Assembly (NCBI RefSeq): GCF_028561755.1
Contig: NZ_JAQQTD010000001.1
Span: 434,001-498,000 of the forward strand
Direction: 5' to 3'
DNA length: 64,000 nt
DNA from: Altibacter sp. HG106
Lineage (GTDB): Bacteria > Bacteroidota > Bacteroidia > Flavobacteriales > Flavobacteriaceae
The notes beneath the pieces were generated by a model. The model saw nothing but the letters and a program-made list of their open reading frames with translations, was not told the DNA's origin and did no database searches. The translations under genes and the position numbers were made by a program. Below are positions 35,990 through 45,406 of the stretch, piece after piece. Numbering within the stretch: position 1 is the stretch's first letter; each line of letters begins with the position of its first letter.

Positions 35990-36003
35990 GTAAATCGATT
36001 TAC
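35990..36003. promoter_or_regulatory. Perfect 14-base palindrome at the M24 peptidase start
   Basis: GTAAATCGATTTAC is its own reverse complement. It lies 1 base upstream of the minus-strand ATG at 35988 and just after a TATTTTTA box (36006-36013 on the minus strand). It therefore covers the predicted start site and leader, a typical repressor-operator position. Confidence 0.5.
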
Positions 36004-36033
36004 CCTAAAAATAAAAGGTTTTTCAGGCAGAAG

Positions 36034-39000
36034 CTAATCCTTGGGTGAAATTTTTATCTTTTTTGCATTCTTCTGATACGCTTGTTGCTGAACCTCCATC
36101 ACCCGATCTTGTGTTTTCCGCGTTTCGATGGTATCTGTTTTTATATAAAGATTATTGATACGCGCTATAGCTTTTTGTACTTCTGGATGCATTGAAACCA
36201 TGGCTTTTTGATATTCTACCGCGGGAAGGCTTAGCAAGCGTGCTAAAGGGGGTTCTACCACACCCCATTGTTGATAGTTGTATTGCGGATATCGATTGAG
36301 TACCGAATCTATGAGTCGGTTATGCGCATCAATAGAATCCATCAAGCGAAGCGGTTGGTCTACCTCAGCATTTAACACTTGTTTTACCTTTCTGTAGGTT
36401 ATTTTATGAGGCATCATAATATTATTCTCACAGACCTCATCACGGTATGTTTTTAAAATTTTTCCTTGGGTATATCGAATTAGTTTGTCGATATCAGTTA
36501 TTGTTCCGATGACAGCTCCTATCTCTCCTGTTTCTCTGTTTGCTTTTGGCGTAATACCCCAATCTTTCATCTTCCTTACAATATATATATCTTGGGAGTT
36601 AATTATGTTGATGAAAATTGGATTGATCCTCTTATTAAAATTTAAATCTGAATCTCTGCTTATCGTATTGTAAACCTCTAATACAGTTAACATTCCAGAA
36701 TTATCAAAGTACCCTCCGTCTAAAAAACTTCCTTTCCCAGGTATTTTTGCCGTGGGGCTTAAAAAAGGAAAACGATTGGTCGTAGAAATAGCTCCAAAAA
36801 AAGTTAAATCCTTATTCTTATTTTGACCTGAAAACTTGTTAACCTCTAAAGCACCCGGAAAGGTATTTTTTGGAAAAGATACTGTAGAAGATACTCCTTG
36901 TCCGCCTCTTACGGCAGTAGTGTTCATAATAAGCAATGGAAATTTTTGCTTTTTAGAATCATAAAGTTTTTTCCAGTAATCCGTATAACTTACTTCATTA
37001 AAAATACTATCCATCCCTGTATGTTTGGCATGAAGCTGCATACTTTTAAAGGAGCGATCTTGACCTTTGTATTTAAAAAACGGCAAATATTCCCTAATCC
37101 AATCTTTTCCTAATAAATAGGTAAGTTCATTTGAAAGTACATTAGAGGTTCCAATTTGTGTAATTCTCTGTTGAATATTGGCATAGCCTTCTTGCTCGCA
37201 TAGCAAACTCGCGTAATTACCAATTCCCACGGCACCACCAGAAACACCCGAAAGCACTGCTGTACGTTCTAGAAATTTTCCTTGGCTAACTCGCTCCAGT
37301 TCCGAAAGCAATACCAAATTCCATAGATTTGCTTTTAAACCTCCCCCATACGATCCTACAAAGAAATAATTTTGTTTTCCTTGGGGATTTTCATCTACAA
37401 GATTTCCGAAAAACTCTTGGTAATCCATAGGCGGTTCCTTCCTATCAATGAGATTCAGTTCATGAAGATCGTTCGGTTTGCTCGCAAAAAACGTAGCCAT
37501 AACTACAAGAATAAAGGTAAGCACCGGTATTCCGTATTTAAAAAATTCAGCCTTTCGAACCGACTTATTATAGCCTTCCTCAAGGCTTTTTTGCCTTTCT
37601 TCTTTAGAGGGAGTAGGATATTTACGATGGTAATACACTACGTGCTTGAACGTAATGATTATAGCAGAATAGAAGAAAATGATATATAATAAAATGATTA
37701 CAATGGGATTTAACCATGTGGTAAATGTAAACGAAAAGTTTGCAATTAAAATAGTGATAAATGAAGTAATTCCGGCAACTCGCATCAAGTTAAGGTACCT
37801 CAGATTGTCGCTCAGTCGGCCGACAAAACGCTGCAAGCGGTTTGCTCGTTTGCCATATTTCGGATCGTAAGCTTCGTAGAGCTGCAATGTTGTCTTCGTA
37901 AACATTTCCTTTTTTGCCTTGTACAATGGGTCGTTAAAGAACACATACTTGAAATGGGTACGGCAAAGTTTAAAATATACATAGAGGAACATTTGTAACC
38001 CTAAGGTGATCATAAACAGCACCACGGTAACACGGCTCCAATCGTAAAACGCTGCCATCAAAGCCGTAAAGATGACACAGGCGGTCGCAAAAAGAAAATA
38101 GGCTGGAAACCATTTTACATAGGCAATAATTTCATGAACTGTCGCAGCCTTCGCAGCTTCTGGAACGCCAGTTCCTTTTAGTGTAGCACGCCACCTGTTG
38201 TAACGTTTTCCGTTTTGATCGTAAACCCAAAGTGTCATAACCAAGATGAGAAATGATAAACCAATGGCGGTAATTTCATATTCAAAAAACCGTGTCGCAA
38301 CATCGATCATAATACCAAACACAGCCACATATAACAGAATCCCTAAACTGCGACGCATTTTCTTCACTAGCGGTCGGTTGTACTTTTTTTGCTCCATCTC
38401 CCATTGGTTGGTATCCTCTCCTTTTTTGGTAGGGTAGTAATAAATAAGTCCCCATCCAAAAACATGCTGTTTTTGCATTTCTAAGGTGACACATTCGGTA
38501 TTTCCGTAGCGCCAAATATCTACATAGGTAGGAAAATGAGAAATGATTAAGGTAAGAAAGGTGAGCAGGGCGAACAGTATAATAATATTCCACCAATTAT
38601 AAAAAAGATCAACGACCAAGGTTCCGCCCTGAGGCATAAAGGTAATCAAAGCGTACACGATCAGAATAAAAAGTAAACTCAAGATAGACGTTTCCGCGAA
38701 GCGAAAGATATCTCGAAAATTGGGCAGGATATATTTCTTCAGTACTCCATAAAAAACAAATCCCAGCGCAATGACATAACAGACTACCTTCGCATTCATC
38801 ACAAATTGAATTCCGTAGAACTCATAGAACCAATAATGATAGCCTTCCAGCCAATCGAAAATCAATCCAATACAGGCAATAACATAATAGAAATCGAGCA
38901 TCGAATAGGTATACGACCTACTCCGCAATAGCACAACCTCATTCAGAAATCGAATAAAGTAACCAATCAAAACAATTGTAATCGGAGCCCATAAAGCATC

Positions 39001-39219
39001 CAATAGGAAAAAGGCTTTATAATGGAATACCGTGGAAGACTGTGCTTGAATAAGTGCGGAAACCTGGTCAAACAGCGACTCAGTATCAAACAAGCCGTGT
39101 TGCGGACTTGATACCAGTTCGTTGATTTGAAACAGTGCGTTGTTGATAACAATAAGCAGCGTAACGAACAACCAGGCAAAGAAAAGAATCCTTGGGTGGC
39201 GTGCTATCCAATTTTTCAT
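36034..39219 (-). CDS. Polytopic membrane protein with C-terminal patatin-like phospholipase domain
   Basis: A 1061-residue protein. Residues about 1-590 hold roughly 13 hydrophobic helices in two blocks with charged loops. Residues about 620-900 carry a patatin domain: an oxyanion-type run GSYGGGLK, the nucleophile in SGVSGGAVG near 657, and the partner Asp in LDGGYFDNSG near 835. Both catalytic residues are present, so lipid acyl-hydrolase activity is plausible. The DGGYFDNSG motif is intact. The membrane part resembles no transporter I know. The C-terminal 120 residues are charged and helical. An inverted repeat lies in the leader. Confidence 0.85.
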   Translation of the reverse strand: MKNWIARHPRILFFAWLFVTLLIVINNALFQINELVSSPQHGLFDTESLFDQVSALIQAQSSTVFHYKAFFLLDALWAPITIVLIGYFIRFLNEVVLLRSRSYTYSMLDFYYVIACIGLIFDWLEGYHYWFYEFYGIQFVMNAKVVCYVIALGFVFYGVLKKYILPNFRDIFRFAETSILSLLFILIVYALITFMPQGGTLVVDLFYNWWNIIILFALLTFLTLIISHFPTYVDIWRYGNTECVTLEMQKQHVFGWGLIYYYPTKKGEDTNQWEMEQKKYNRPLVKKMRRSLGILLYVAVFGIMIDVATRFFEYEITAIGLSFLILVMTLWVYDQNGKRYNRWRATLKGTGVPEAAKAATVHEIIAYVKWFPAYFLFATACVIFTALMAAFYDWSRVTVVLFMITLGLQMFLYVYFKLCRTHFKYVFFNDPLYKAKKEMFTKTTLQLYEAYDPKYGKRANRLQRFVGRLSDNLRYLNLMRVAGITSFITILIANFSFTFTTWLNPIVIILLYIIFFYSAIIITFKHVVYYHRKYPTPSKEERQKSLEEGYNKSVRKAEFFKYGIPVLTFILVVMATFFASKPNDLHELNLIDRKEPPMDYQEFFGNLVDENPQGKQNYFFVGSYGGGLKANLWNLVLLSELERVSQGKFLERTAVLSGVSGGAVGIGNYASLLCEQEGYANIQQRITQIGTSNVLSNELTYLLGKDWIREYLPFFKYKGQDRSFKSMQLHAKHTGMDSIFNEVSYTDYWKKLYDSKKQKFPLLIMNTTAVRGGQGVSSTVSFPKNTFPGALEVNKFSGQNKNKDLTFFGAISTTNRFPFLSPTAKIPGKGSFLDGGYFDNSGMLTVLEVYNTISRDSDLNFNKRINPIFINIINSQDIYIVRKMKDWGITPKANRETGEIGAVIGTITDIDKLIRYTQGKILKTYRDEVCENNIMMPHKITYRKVKQVLNAEVDQPLRLMDSIDAHNRLIDSVLNRYPQYNYQQWGVVEPPLARLLSLPAVEYQKAMVSMHPEVQKAIARINNLYIKTDTIETRKTQDRVMEVQQQAYQKNAKKIKISPKD

Positions 39220-39225
39220 GATCGT

Positions 39226-39245
39226 GATATTGGCGCATCAATATC
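39226..39245. other. Inverted repeat in the leader of the patatin gene
   Basis: GATATTG (39226-39232) and CAATATC (39239-39245) are perfect complements with a 6-base spacer, 6 bases upstream of the minus-strand ATG at 39219. It could be an operator or a leader hairpin. A TATCTTGG box lies further upstream at 39272-39279. Confidence 0.4.
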
Positions 39246-39310
39246 GGGGAAACTAGGATGCAATTGAACCCCCAAGATACAAAATATTGCTTTTGAAGAA
39301 CTTAGGATAT

Positions 39311-39341
39311 AAAAAAAGCCTCCCAGTTATCGGGAGGCTTT
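39311..39341 (-). terminator. Terminator after the coiled-coil protein gene
   Basis: Minus strand: AAAGCCTCCC, loop GATAACT, GGGAGGCTTT, then four further T. The 10-bp stem is perfect. It closes the transcript of the gene at 39352-39822, 10 bases after its stop codon. Confidence 0.9.
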
Positions 39342-39351
39342 TAGGTTCGCA

Positions 39352-39822
39352 TTAATTGTTCTTGTTGCGCTTATTTTCTTTCTTCTTTTTCTTAACGATC
39401 TTATCGAGTTTATCGTCATTGAAGTGGATGTTTGAAAAGGTCCTAATCTCTTCTTCCGTTAGAAACACCTGCAGCTCTTGTCGCAATGCCTCCTTGTACT
39501 TTTCAACCTGCTCCATCTTCTTTTGATATTCAATGGTCTCATCCTGAAGCATGGCTTTGCGTTGGGTTTCGTAATCGATGATCATGTTTTTCATCACCGC
39601 CTTTTCGAACTCATCCAATTGCAATTCTGCCTGATAAATATCCATCTTTGTATCAATATCCTCTAGCTCGTCTTCAATATACATCTTCTTATCGCCCGTT
39701 TTTAAGGGCGGCGGCGTATAGCCTCGCTGCCCACGTTGCACGCGCCCTAGGTTCTGAGCTTCCAAAGAAACGCCCATTCCAAGGATAAATAAGGCACATA
39801 AGATCCAAGATTGATATTTCAT
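39352..39822 (-). CDS. Small exported coiled-coil protein, function unknown
   Basis: A 156-residue protein. The ATG at 39822 gives a clean signal peptide (MKYQSWILCALFILGMGVS, ending LEAQ); Mets at 39831 and 39840 are alternatives. The mature part is strongly helical and charged, with a probable coiled coil at about 50-125 and a Lys-rich tail (DKIVKKKKKENKRNKNN). The periodicity YIEDELEDIDTKMDIYQAEL suggests helical pairing similar to Spy/CpxP-like periplasmic proteins, but no LTxxQ signature is clear. A TAATTTTG box lies at 39850-39857 just upstream. It follows the VIT/vWA/plug gene on the same strand. Confidence 0.72.
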   Translation of the reverse strand: MKYQSWILCALFILGMGVSLEAQNLGRVQRGQRGYTPPPLKTGDKKMYIEDELEDIDTKMDIYQAELQLDEFEKAVMKNMIIDYETQRKAMLQDETIEYQKKMEQVEKYKEALRQELQVFLTEEEIRTFSNIHFNDDKLDKIVKKKKKENKRNKNN

Positions 39823-39849
39823 AACATTCATCATTTTCATCGTTACCGG

Positions 39850-39857
39850 CAAAATTA
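39850..39857 (-). promoter_or_regulatory. Predicted -7 box for the coiled-coil protein gene
   Basis: TAATTTTG on the minus strand is a full match to TAnnTTTG. The start site would be near 39845, within the short gap after the VIT/vWA gene. This favours the ATG at 39822 or 39831. No -33 element is clear. Confidence 0.4.
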
Positions 39858-39872
39858 CAAAAAGCGTACCAA

Positions 39873-42800
39873 TCATAAGGTAATCGACCCCACCAAAAGC
39901 GTTTCCTCTTCCGACGCTAACCGAAGTACTTTGATTTCCTTGGTTTCCGAAGGTTTGCCATAATTGGTATAGATGGTAACTTTTAGATAGGTAGGGGTAG
40001 CGATTTTTTGATAGCGATCGTCAAAATAATCTACCATGATATAGTAAGTTCCTTTCAGCGCTTGAATCTGGCTGAATTCTTCTGGGCCAAATCCTTCGGT
40101 ACTATCTTCGGTGAGTTGACCTCCTGTACTTGTTTTGGGAGCGCTGTACATACATTTCTCAAAATTAGGATCGACGATATGCAAATCGATATCGGTATCG
40201 TTATGATTCCAATCTACAACCACACGAACGTCCATTTCGTTCTTTGAACGGGAGGCAACAGGCATTCCCTTTAATGATGCCTGGTAGGGAATACTGTGTA
40301 CCAAACGTCCCAATTCTTTACTACTCACTTGTTCCATCCCTAAAAATGCCCTTCGATGCGTATCGCTGTAAAACTCGGGAAGGTTAATTTTTTTCAATAA
40401 CGCTACCGCTTCCTCTTCCCTATCCAACTGTGCCAGCACCAAGGCCAAATCACGATACGATTGCGCATCTTCACTGCGTAAAGTAACCACTCTCTGGTAA
40501 ATGAAGGCCGCCAATTCTAAGGAATCTTCGGCTTCTAATTTATAGGCGTATGCTTTTAACAGTTCGTAATTATCCATATCCAGTTCAGGAATGTTCGAAA
40601 GGATACGTTGCGCTAACGAAACATCGTGCGACACAAAATAGTCGTAGACATCCATAAAGTAAGACGAATTACCCATCATCTGCTCCCGATCTTCTAAGTA
40701 CTGTGCATACTTCTCTGCGATCGTTTCTCTACGTTCTAACTTCTGAATATAAGGCAGCGATACTACCGAGAAGGCATACGGGGTAGCGTCCAACAATCGG
40801 GCCAGTTTCTCGGCTTCGTTGGTGGGTGTGGTTTCCGTACCTAAGGTAGGTGTAGGAAGGTCTGCCGTAGATTTTGTTGTGATGATCACCACGCCATTAC
40901 GTCCTTCTGAACCATATAAGGTGGTGGCCGCCAAGCCTTTCAACACTTTTACATCTGCAATCATATTAGGGTCGAGATCCAGCATGCGGGAGGAGCCCAC
41001 ATTTCCGTCCAGAAAAGACCCTTGTGCATTGGTATTGCTCGCCATGGGCACTCCGTCTACAATAAATAGTGGTTGATTAGAACCTGTTATAGAATTGTAT
41101 CCCCGAATGATAACATTGGTGGCAGAACCGGAGGTGCCGCTTTGCTGGGTAACCTGTACGCCCGATGCTTTTCCGGAGATCACACGGGCAATATCACCTT
41201 CGGTGCGGTTTTCAATATCTTCCGCCCGTACCGTACTTATCGCATATCCCAAGGCACTCGATTCCTTGCGTATTCCTTGCGCGGTAACCACCACCTCATC
41301 CAGGGTAGCAGCACTCTCAACCATACTAATATTGATGCTACCGTTTCCGGTAATGGTTGTTTCTAAGGTTTCAAACCCAACATAGCTAAAGCTCAAGTCG
41401 GCTCCAGAGGTCGCGCTTATCGAAAACGCTCCATCGAAGTTGGTTTGCGTCCCGATGCTAGTACCTTTTACAATAACATTCACTCCGGGTAAGGGAACGC
41501 CATTGGGATCACGTATCACGCCACTTACGCGTACTTCGGAACCTTCAGGAAGTGATTCCATCGCTACGGCCATGGACGACTCTTTGGGCTCTTCCGTTTC
41601 TGGGGTAGTGGCATCGGTGATCCGCACACGCGCACGGCCCTTCATGATACGTCGGTATTCCGCCATTAATTCTTCCGGAGGCGTAATGTTATACTTAATA
41701 TAATCATGTACAGATTCGAGTACTATCAGAGAAGTATGATCTGAAATCAAGTTGAAATTTGTAGCTAGAGACACAATCTTTTGTTGGTTCTCCTCGCTTT
41801 TTTTCTGAAGCTCTTGCAATTTCATTTGGGCCCAAATACGTGGTACCCCGGCAACCGATGATGCCGTTGTAAAGGTTACTTGTAAGGTATCTAGCACGGT
41901 ATCTTGATATCCCACTAAAACATCAATGGGCGCTTTTGAAGCGCTCTTTCCGCTAATCGAAATAGACGAAGAAAGGCGATGTCCAACAGCGGGATATAAC
42001 TCGGCTGCCGCTCCCTTGGTCTGGTAGGCTAAAACGGACAAAGGTACGCTTGTCAACTTTTCTAAACCATCCTTTATAGGAAGGGTTTCTAAGTTAATAT
42101 AAGCGCCTCCAAACGCCTCTGTATGCGCTTTCATAGCGGCGTGGTTTCCTTCTCGTTTGCTATTGATGATGTAGAGTGGCGGTGTTTCCGACTTCGGAAA
42201 ATCGCTCAGCGTGGGGAGCCCATCACTACAAAGCAACACATCTCCTAATAACTTCTGTTGCTTCAGAAATGTAAAGGAGGTCCCACCATCGTAGGTAGTT
42301 TTTCGTAAATAATCGGTAAGTTCTTCGGAAGCTCCTTGCGTTACCTGAAACGTTCGTGTTTCGTGTACCGCGTTGCTAAAAACGATCACAGAAACCGCCA
42401 TAGCAGGCTTCGTAGCAATATACTTAGAAAGTAGGGTTAATTCCTTTTCGATATTTCGATTTCGCATCGACAAAGACGCATCCCAAAGCAGCGTAAGGGT
42501 ATCGCTCGTACGCCTTGGAACAATAGGAGTTTTCAAGGTTTGGTGGGCATAAAAATAATCGCCCAATAAATAGGTTTGAAGGCCTTCCTCACCGGGAAAT
42601 ACGAGGTGCAAAGGTTGGGCTACAGTGGTGTTGGAGGCACTGTATCGAGCTTCGTAGCCCGCATCGGTCTGCCTCCATTGTTTCACATAAGCGGCACCCG
42701 ACAGCACACGCGGAGCCTGAGCCTGGTAATGTTTCAGTTGGAATGAAAAGGATTCCAAGGCACGATCGAAATCGAACGGCAATTTCACATGGTATCCTTC

Positions 42801-43253
42801 AGCATATGTCAGTTCTTCCTCATAGCCCAATACCACACGTTTATATCCCTTGGCGGGGATGGGGTAAATTCGGGCTTTGTAGGTATTGCCGGAACCTTTT
42901 TCTAGTAAGGCCGGGTCTACCCCTCTTCGAACTACAGCTTCAAAGGCCACACGACCTTGTTCTTTGGGGACCACCACAGCTTCACGTAGGGTGCCAAAAA
43001 CATCTAAGGCAAAACGATTTACGGCTTGGTTCTCGCCGAGTGGAAAATTCAATTCGCCTTCCAATACTTCCGAAGTGGGATTGTAGAATTCCATTTCGTA
43101 CGTAGTTGATAAACGATTTCCGATCAGTTCAGAATGAACGGTAAGTTTGGCGACTCCCAATTGGCTGTCACCTACTTTGATGATAGGAACCTTTTGAGAA
43201 AAGGCCGATCCTATCGCGATCATACATAAGATAAAAGTAGTTAGTGTTTTCAT
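39873..43253 (-). CDS. VIT/vWA protein carrying a carboxypeptidase-regulatory-like domain, a SusC-type plug and a DUF2135-like end
   Basis: A 1126-residue exported protein. The signal peptide covers 1-19. A VIT (inter-alpha-trypsin) domain fills about 20-150. A vWA domain spans about 250-400 with MIDAS residues WDASLSM and SDGLP, and the segment TTYDGGTSF. At about 571-650 lies a carboxypeptidase-regulatory-like domain (GVIRDPNGVPLPGVNV). At about 660-793 follows a TonB-receptor plug with SusC-type features (IRGYNSITGSNQPLFIVDGVP, YGSEGRNGVVIITTK). No beta-barrel follows. Residues about 820-1000 are helical and resemble TPR units, and the last 120 resemble DUF2135 (DWNHNDTDIDLHIVDP). The protein thus borrows the N-terminal half of a SusC transporter without its pore. 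Role unknown; metal-dependent adhesion or envelope assembly is possible. Confidence 0.88.
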   Translation of the reverse strand: MKTLTTFILCMIAIGSAFSQKVPIIKVGDSQLGVAKLTVHSELIGNRLSTTYEMEFYNPTSEVLEGELNFPLGENQAVNRFALDVFGTLREAVVVPKEQGRVAFEAVVRRGVDPALLEKGSGNTYKARIYPIPAKGYKRVVLGYEEELTYAEGYHVKLPFDFDRALESFSFQLKHYQAQAPRVLSGAAYVKQWRQTDAGYEARYSASNTTVAQPLHLVFPGEEGLQTYLLGDYFYAHQTLKTPIVPRRTSDTLTLLWDASLSMRNRNIEKELTLLSKYIATKPAMAVSVIVFSNAVHETRTFQVTQGASEELTDYLRKTTYDGGTSFTFLKQQKLLGDVLLCSDGLPTLSDFPKSETPPLYIINSKREGNHAAMKAHTEAFGGAYINLETLPIKDGLEKLTSVPLSVLAYQTKGAAAELYPAVGHRLSSSISISGKSASKAPIDVLVGYQDTVLDTLQVTFTTASSVAGVPRIWAQMKLQELQKKSEENQQKIVSLATNFNLISDHTSLIVLESVHDYIKYNITPPEELMAEYRRIMKGRARVRITDATTPETEEPKESSMAVAMESLPEGSEVRVSGVIRDPNGVPLPGVNVIVKGTSIGTQTNFDGAFSISATSGADLSFSYVGFETLETTITGNGSINISMVESAATLDEVVVTAQGIRKESSALGYAISTVRAEDIENRTEGDIARVISGKASGVQVTQQSGTSGSATNVIIRGYNSITGSNQPLFIVDGVPMASNTNAQGSFLDGNVGSSRMLDLDPNMIADVKVLKGLAATTLYGSEGRNGVVIITTKSTADLPTPTLGTETTPTNEAEKLARLLDATPYAFSVVSLPYIQKLERRETIAEKYAQYLEDREQMMGNSSYFMDVYDYFVSHDVSLAQRILSNIPELDMDNYELLKAYAYKLEAEDSLELAAFIYQRVVTLRSEDAQSYRDLALVLAQLDREEEAVALLKKINLPEFYSDTHRRAFLGMEQVSSKELGRLVHSIPYQASLKGMPVASRSKNEMDVRVVVDWNHNDTDIDLHIVDPNFEKCMYSAPKTSTGGQLTEDSTEGFGPEEFSQIQALKGTYYIMVDYFDDRYQKIATPTYLKVTIYTNYGKPSETKEIKVLRLASEEETLLVGSITL

Positions 43254-43275
43254 ATACGTGGATTTTAAGTTTCCT

Positions 43276-43306
43276 TAAAAGTACTTTTCGAAAACACCGA
43301 TAAAAA
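43276..43306 (-). promoter_or_regulatory. Predicted promoter of the VIT/vWA gene
   Basis: Minus strand: TTTT (43306-43303), 19 bases, TACTTTTA (43283-43276). Spacing is canonical and each box has one mismatch. The start would lie near 43271, 18 bases before the ATG. Confidence 0.5.
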
Positions 43307-43344
43307 CCTAGAATGAGCTAACGGCTAGTTTCAATGAGGGAACC

Positions 43345-44424
43345 CTAAGCGTAGCCTTTGAGGATGGCGCCAATCTCCTTCCGCTTGATCTTGCCCGTCT
43401 CGGTTCTGGGAAATCGCGATAAGCTATATACCTTTTTGGGGCGCTCATAGGGTGGTAGTTGGGCAATAGCTTCGGAATAATTGGAAAGGGACGCTCCGCC
43501 CGATTCTATTACCAGTATTACTTTCTGCCCTAACGCTTCATCAGGCTCTGAAGTAATAATGAAGGGTTCGGCAATCGCGGCCGATAAGGCATGCTCAATG
43601 TGTTCGGGGAAGATCTTCACGCCTCCCGAGTTGATCACATGATCATATCTTCCTAAAAATTCAAAGGAGGTAGGCGATTTTAGCGATACGATATCGTTAG
43701 TAATTACTGTATCTTCAGCAATGCCAGGGGCATGAATGATCAAGCAGTCGCGATCGTCTGTGGCAAACGTCACCCCGGGCAAGCCAGAGTACACCGACGA
43801 TTGAGCGAGTCCGTTGACACGCCGTATGGCAATATGACTCACCGTTTCGGTCATGCCATAGGTGGCGAACACTTCACAATCAACATCCTGCAACGCTTCT
43901 TCCAGCGAAGCGGAGATAGGTGCTCCTCCCACAATTACTTTCTTCACTTTACTCATGGCTTCCAAAGAATGCTGCACCTGCAAGGGAACCATGGCGACGA
44001 AATCATATGAGTTGTCGTACTCCACCAATGCGTCTTTGGTGGGTGCCACAATATGGAGATCCCAACCCAGCGTAAGCGCCCGTACTACCATCATCTTCCC
44101 TGCGATATAATCGGCTGATAAGCATAAAAGCGCGCTTTTACCCTCCTGAATTTTGAAAAATGTTCCGGTAGCAATCGCACTATTGATGAGAGCTGACTTC
44201 GGTACCCGAATTTTTTTGGGTTTTCCCGTTGAGCCAGAAGTTATCAATTGAATGTCTTTTTCAACGCCAAACCATTCTTTCAGAAATAATCCTACGCTCA
44301 CCTCGTATTCATGACCGTCGCTTACCAGGCTATCAGCGAAAGCTACGAGTTCTTCAACCGTTTCAAAAGAAAGGCCGTTGAGGGTAAAGGCGGAATGCAA
44401 AAAGGGTGAGGTTGGTGTTGGCAT
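43345..44424 (-). CDS. menE: o-Succinylbenzoate-CoA ligase
   Basis: A 359-residue acyl-activating enzyme that forms o-succinylbenzoyl-CoA in menaquinone synthesis. The ATP-binding loop is LITSGSTGKPKK near 60-72, the core motif is ATYGMTETVSH, a hinge Asp lies in FLGRYDHVINSGGVKI, and the catalytic Lys lies in RTETGKIKRKE near the C-terminus. It is about 100 residues shorter than many MenE proteins, missing part of the N-terminal subdomain, which is common in flavobacteria. It is the last gene of the men operon, 12 bases after the CPBP gene. Confidence 0.9.
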   Translation of the reverse strand: MPTPTSPFLHSAFTLNGLSFETVEELVAFADSLVSDGHEYEVSVGLFLKEWFGVEKDIQLITSGSTGKPKKIRVPKSALINSAIATGTFFKIQEGKSALLCLSADYIAGKMMVVRALTLGWDLHIVAPTKDALVEYDNSYDFVAMVPLQVQHSLEAMSKVKKVIVGGAPISASLEEALQDVDCEVFATYGMTETVSHIAIRRVNGLAQSSVYSGLPGVTFATDDRDCLIIHAPGIAEDTVITNDIVSLKSPTSFEFLGRYDHVINSGGVKIFPEHIEHALSAAIAEPFIITSEPDEALGQKVILVIESGGASLSNYSEAIAQLPPYERPKKVYSLSRFPRTETGKIKRKEIGAILKGYA

Positions 44425-44435
44425 CGCACTTAGAG

Positions 44436-45392
44436 TTACGCAGTCGGTACGTCTTCTGAAGGTTCCGGAGGTGGCGGTAATTTTCCGAAGAGCTTATCGC
44501 CCCAGCCCGTCCATTTATAACGCCAAGCCATAATCGCAATAAAAATGGGATAGACAATCAACACCGGGGCCAACACATCGAACCCGGCCGTGGGTTCAGA
44601 CACATCTTTTAAAATGGAATTGGTTTGAAACACGGTCCAATCGGCAGTAACCAATAGGGCAGCGATCAAATTATTCCCAGCGTGAAATCCTAAGGCCAGT
44701 TCCATGCCTTCGTCCATCAGGGTAATAATTCCTAAAAAGAATCCGGTACCGATATAATACAACATGATGATGGGCCCTAATTTGCCCACTTCGGGATTAA
44801 AGAAATGGAGCCCGCCAAATACCACAGAGGTTACGACCAGCGGTACCCATCTATTTTTTGCCATGACGCCAAGGCCCTGCATCAAATAGCCACGAAAGAG
44901 ATATTCTTCAAAACTTGTTTGTAAAGGGATCATCAGAATTGCGATAACCGCTAAGATAACAAAGGGTACGAGTTGAAATTGCACTTCGTAATCCTGCGGA
45001 TTCGAATAATAATCGAGGAGCGTCATGACGATAGTCACGATGGCAATCAATGAAAATCCAAAGATAATTCTACCCCAATCCACCTTCTTTCGGGACGTAG
45101 TAAGTGTTTTAAAAGGTTGCTTGTGTAGGTACTTTACCCAAAGCCACAAAGCGAGGAGTCCGACCGCAAAACTGAGCAACATCAAGAACAGCGTCAAATT
45201 AGAATCGAGTACCGTCATTAGCTGATTGGGATCTTCCAGCGAGGCGAGATCGCCCCCATCGGCCATCAATTTAAAGGTGGCTGCCAACACAAGAGGTAGG
45301 GCAGCAAGTTGCGAAACAAAGAAAATGACCACGGCTCCTACGGCATAGCGCCACCAGTCGTGCAAATAGTGATAGGCTTGTATAATGTACAT
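44436..45392 (-). CDS. CPBP family intramembrane glutamic endopeptidase
   Basis: A 318-residue inner-membrane protein with about eight hydrophobic helices. Motif 1 is FEEYLFRG, with the two Glu of the active site. Motif 2 is FGGLHF and motif 3 is GFHAGNN, with His and Asn. These match the CAAX-protease/bacteriocin-processing (ABI) family. Substrates are unknown. It lies between menC and menE with short gaps (15 and 12 bases), an arrangement that recurs in flavobacterial men clusters from memory, although no catalytic link to menaquinone is known. Confidence 0.9.
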   Translation of the reverse strand: MYIIQAYHYLHDWWRYAVGAVVIFFVSQLAALPLVLAATFKLMADGGDLASLEDPNQLMTVLDSNLTLFLMLLSFAVGLLALWLWVKYLHKQPFKTLTTSRKKVDWGRIIFGFSLIAIVTIVMTLLDYYSNPQDYEVQFQLVPFVILAVIAILMIPLQTSFEEYLFRGYLMQGLGVMAKNRWVPLVVTSVVFGGLHFFNPEVGKLGPIIMLYYIGTGFFLGIITLMDEGMELALGFHAGNNLIAALLVTADWTVFQTNSILKDVSEPTAGFDVLAPVLIVYPIFIAIMAWRYKWTGWGDKLFGKLPPPPEPSEDVPTA

Positions 45393-45406
45393 ATACTACA
45401 GTTCGT

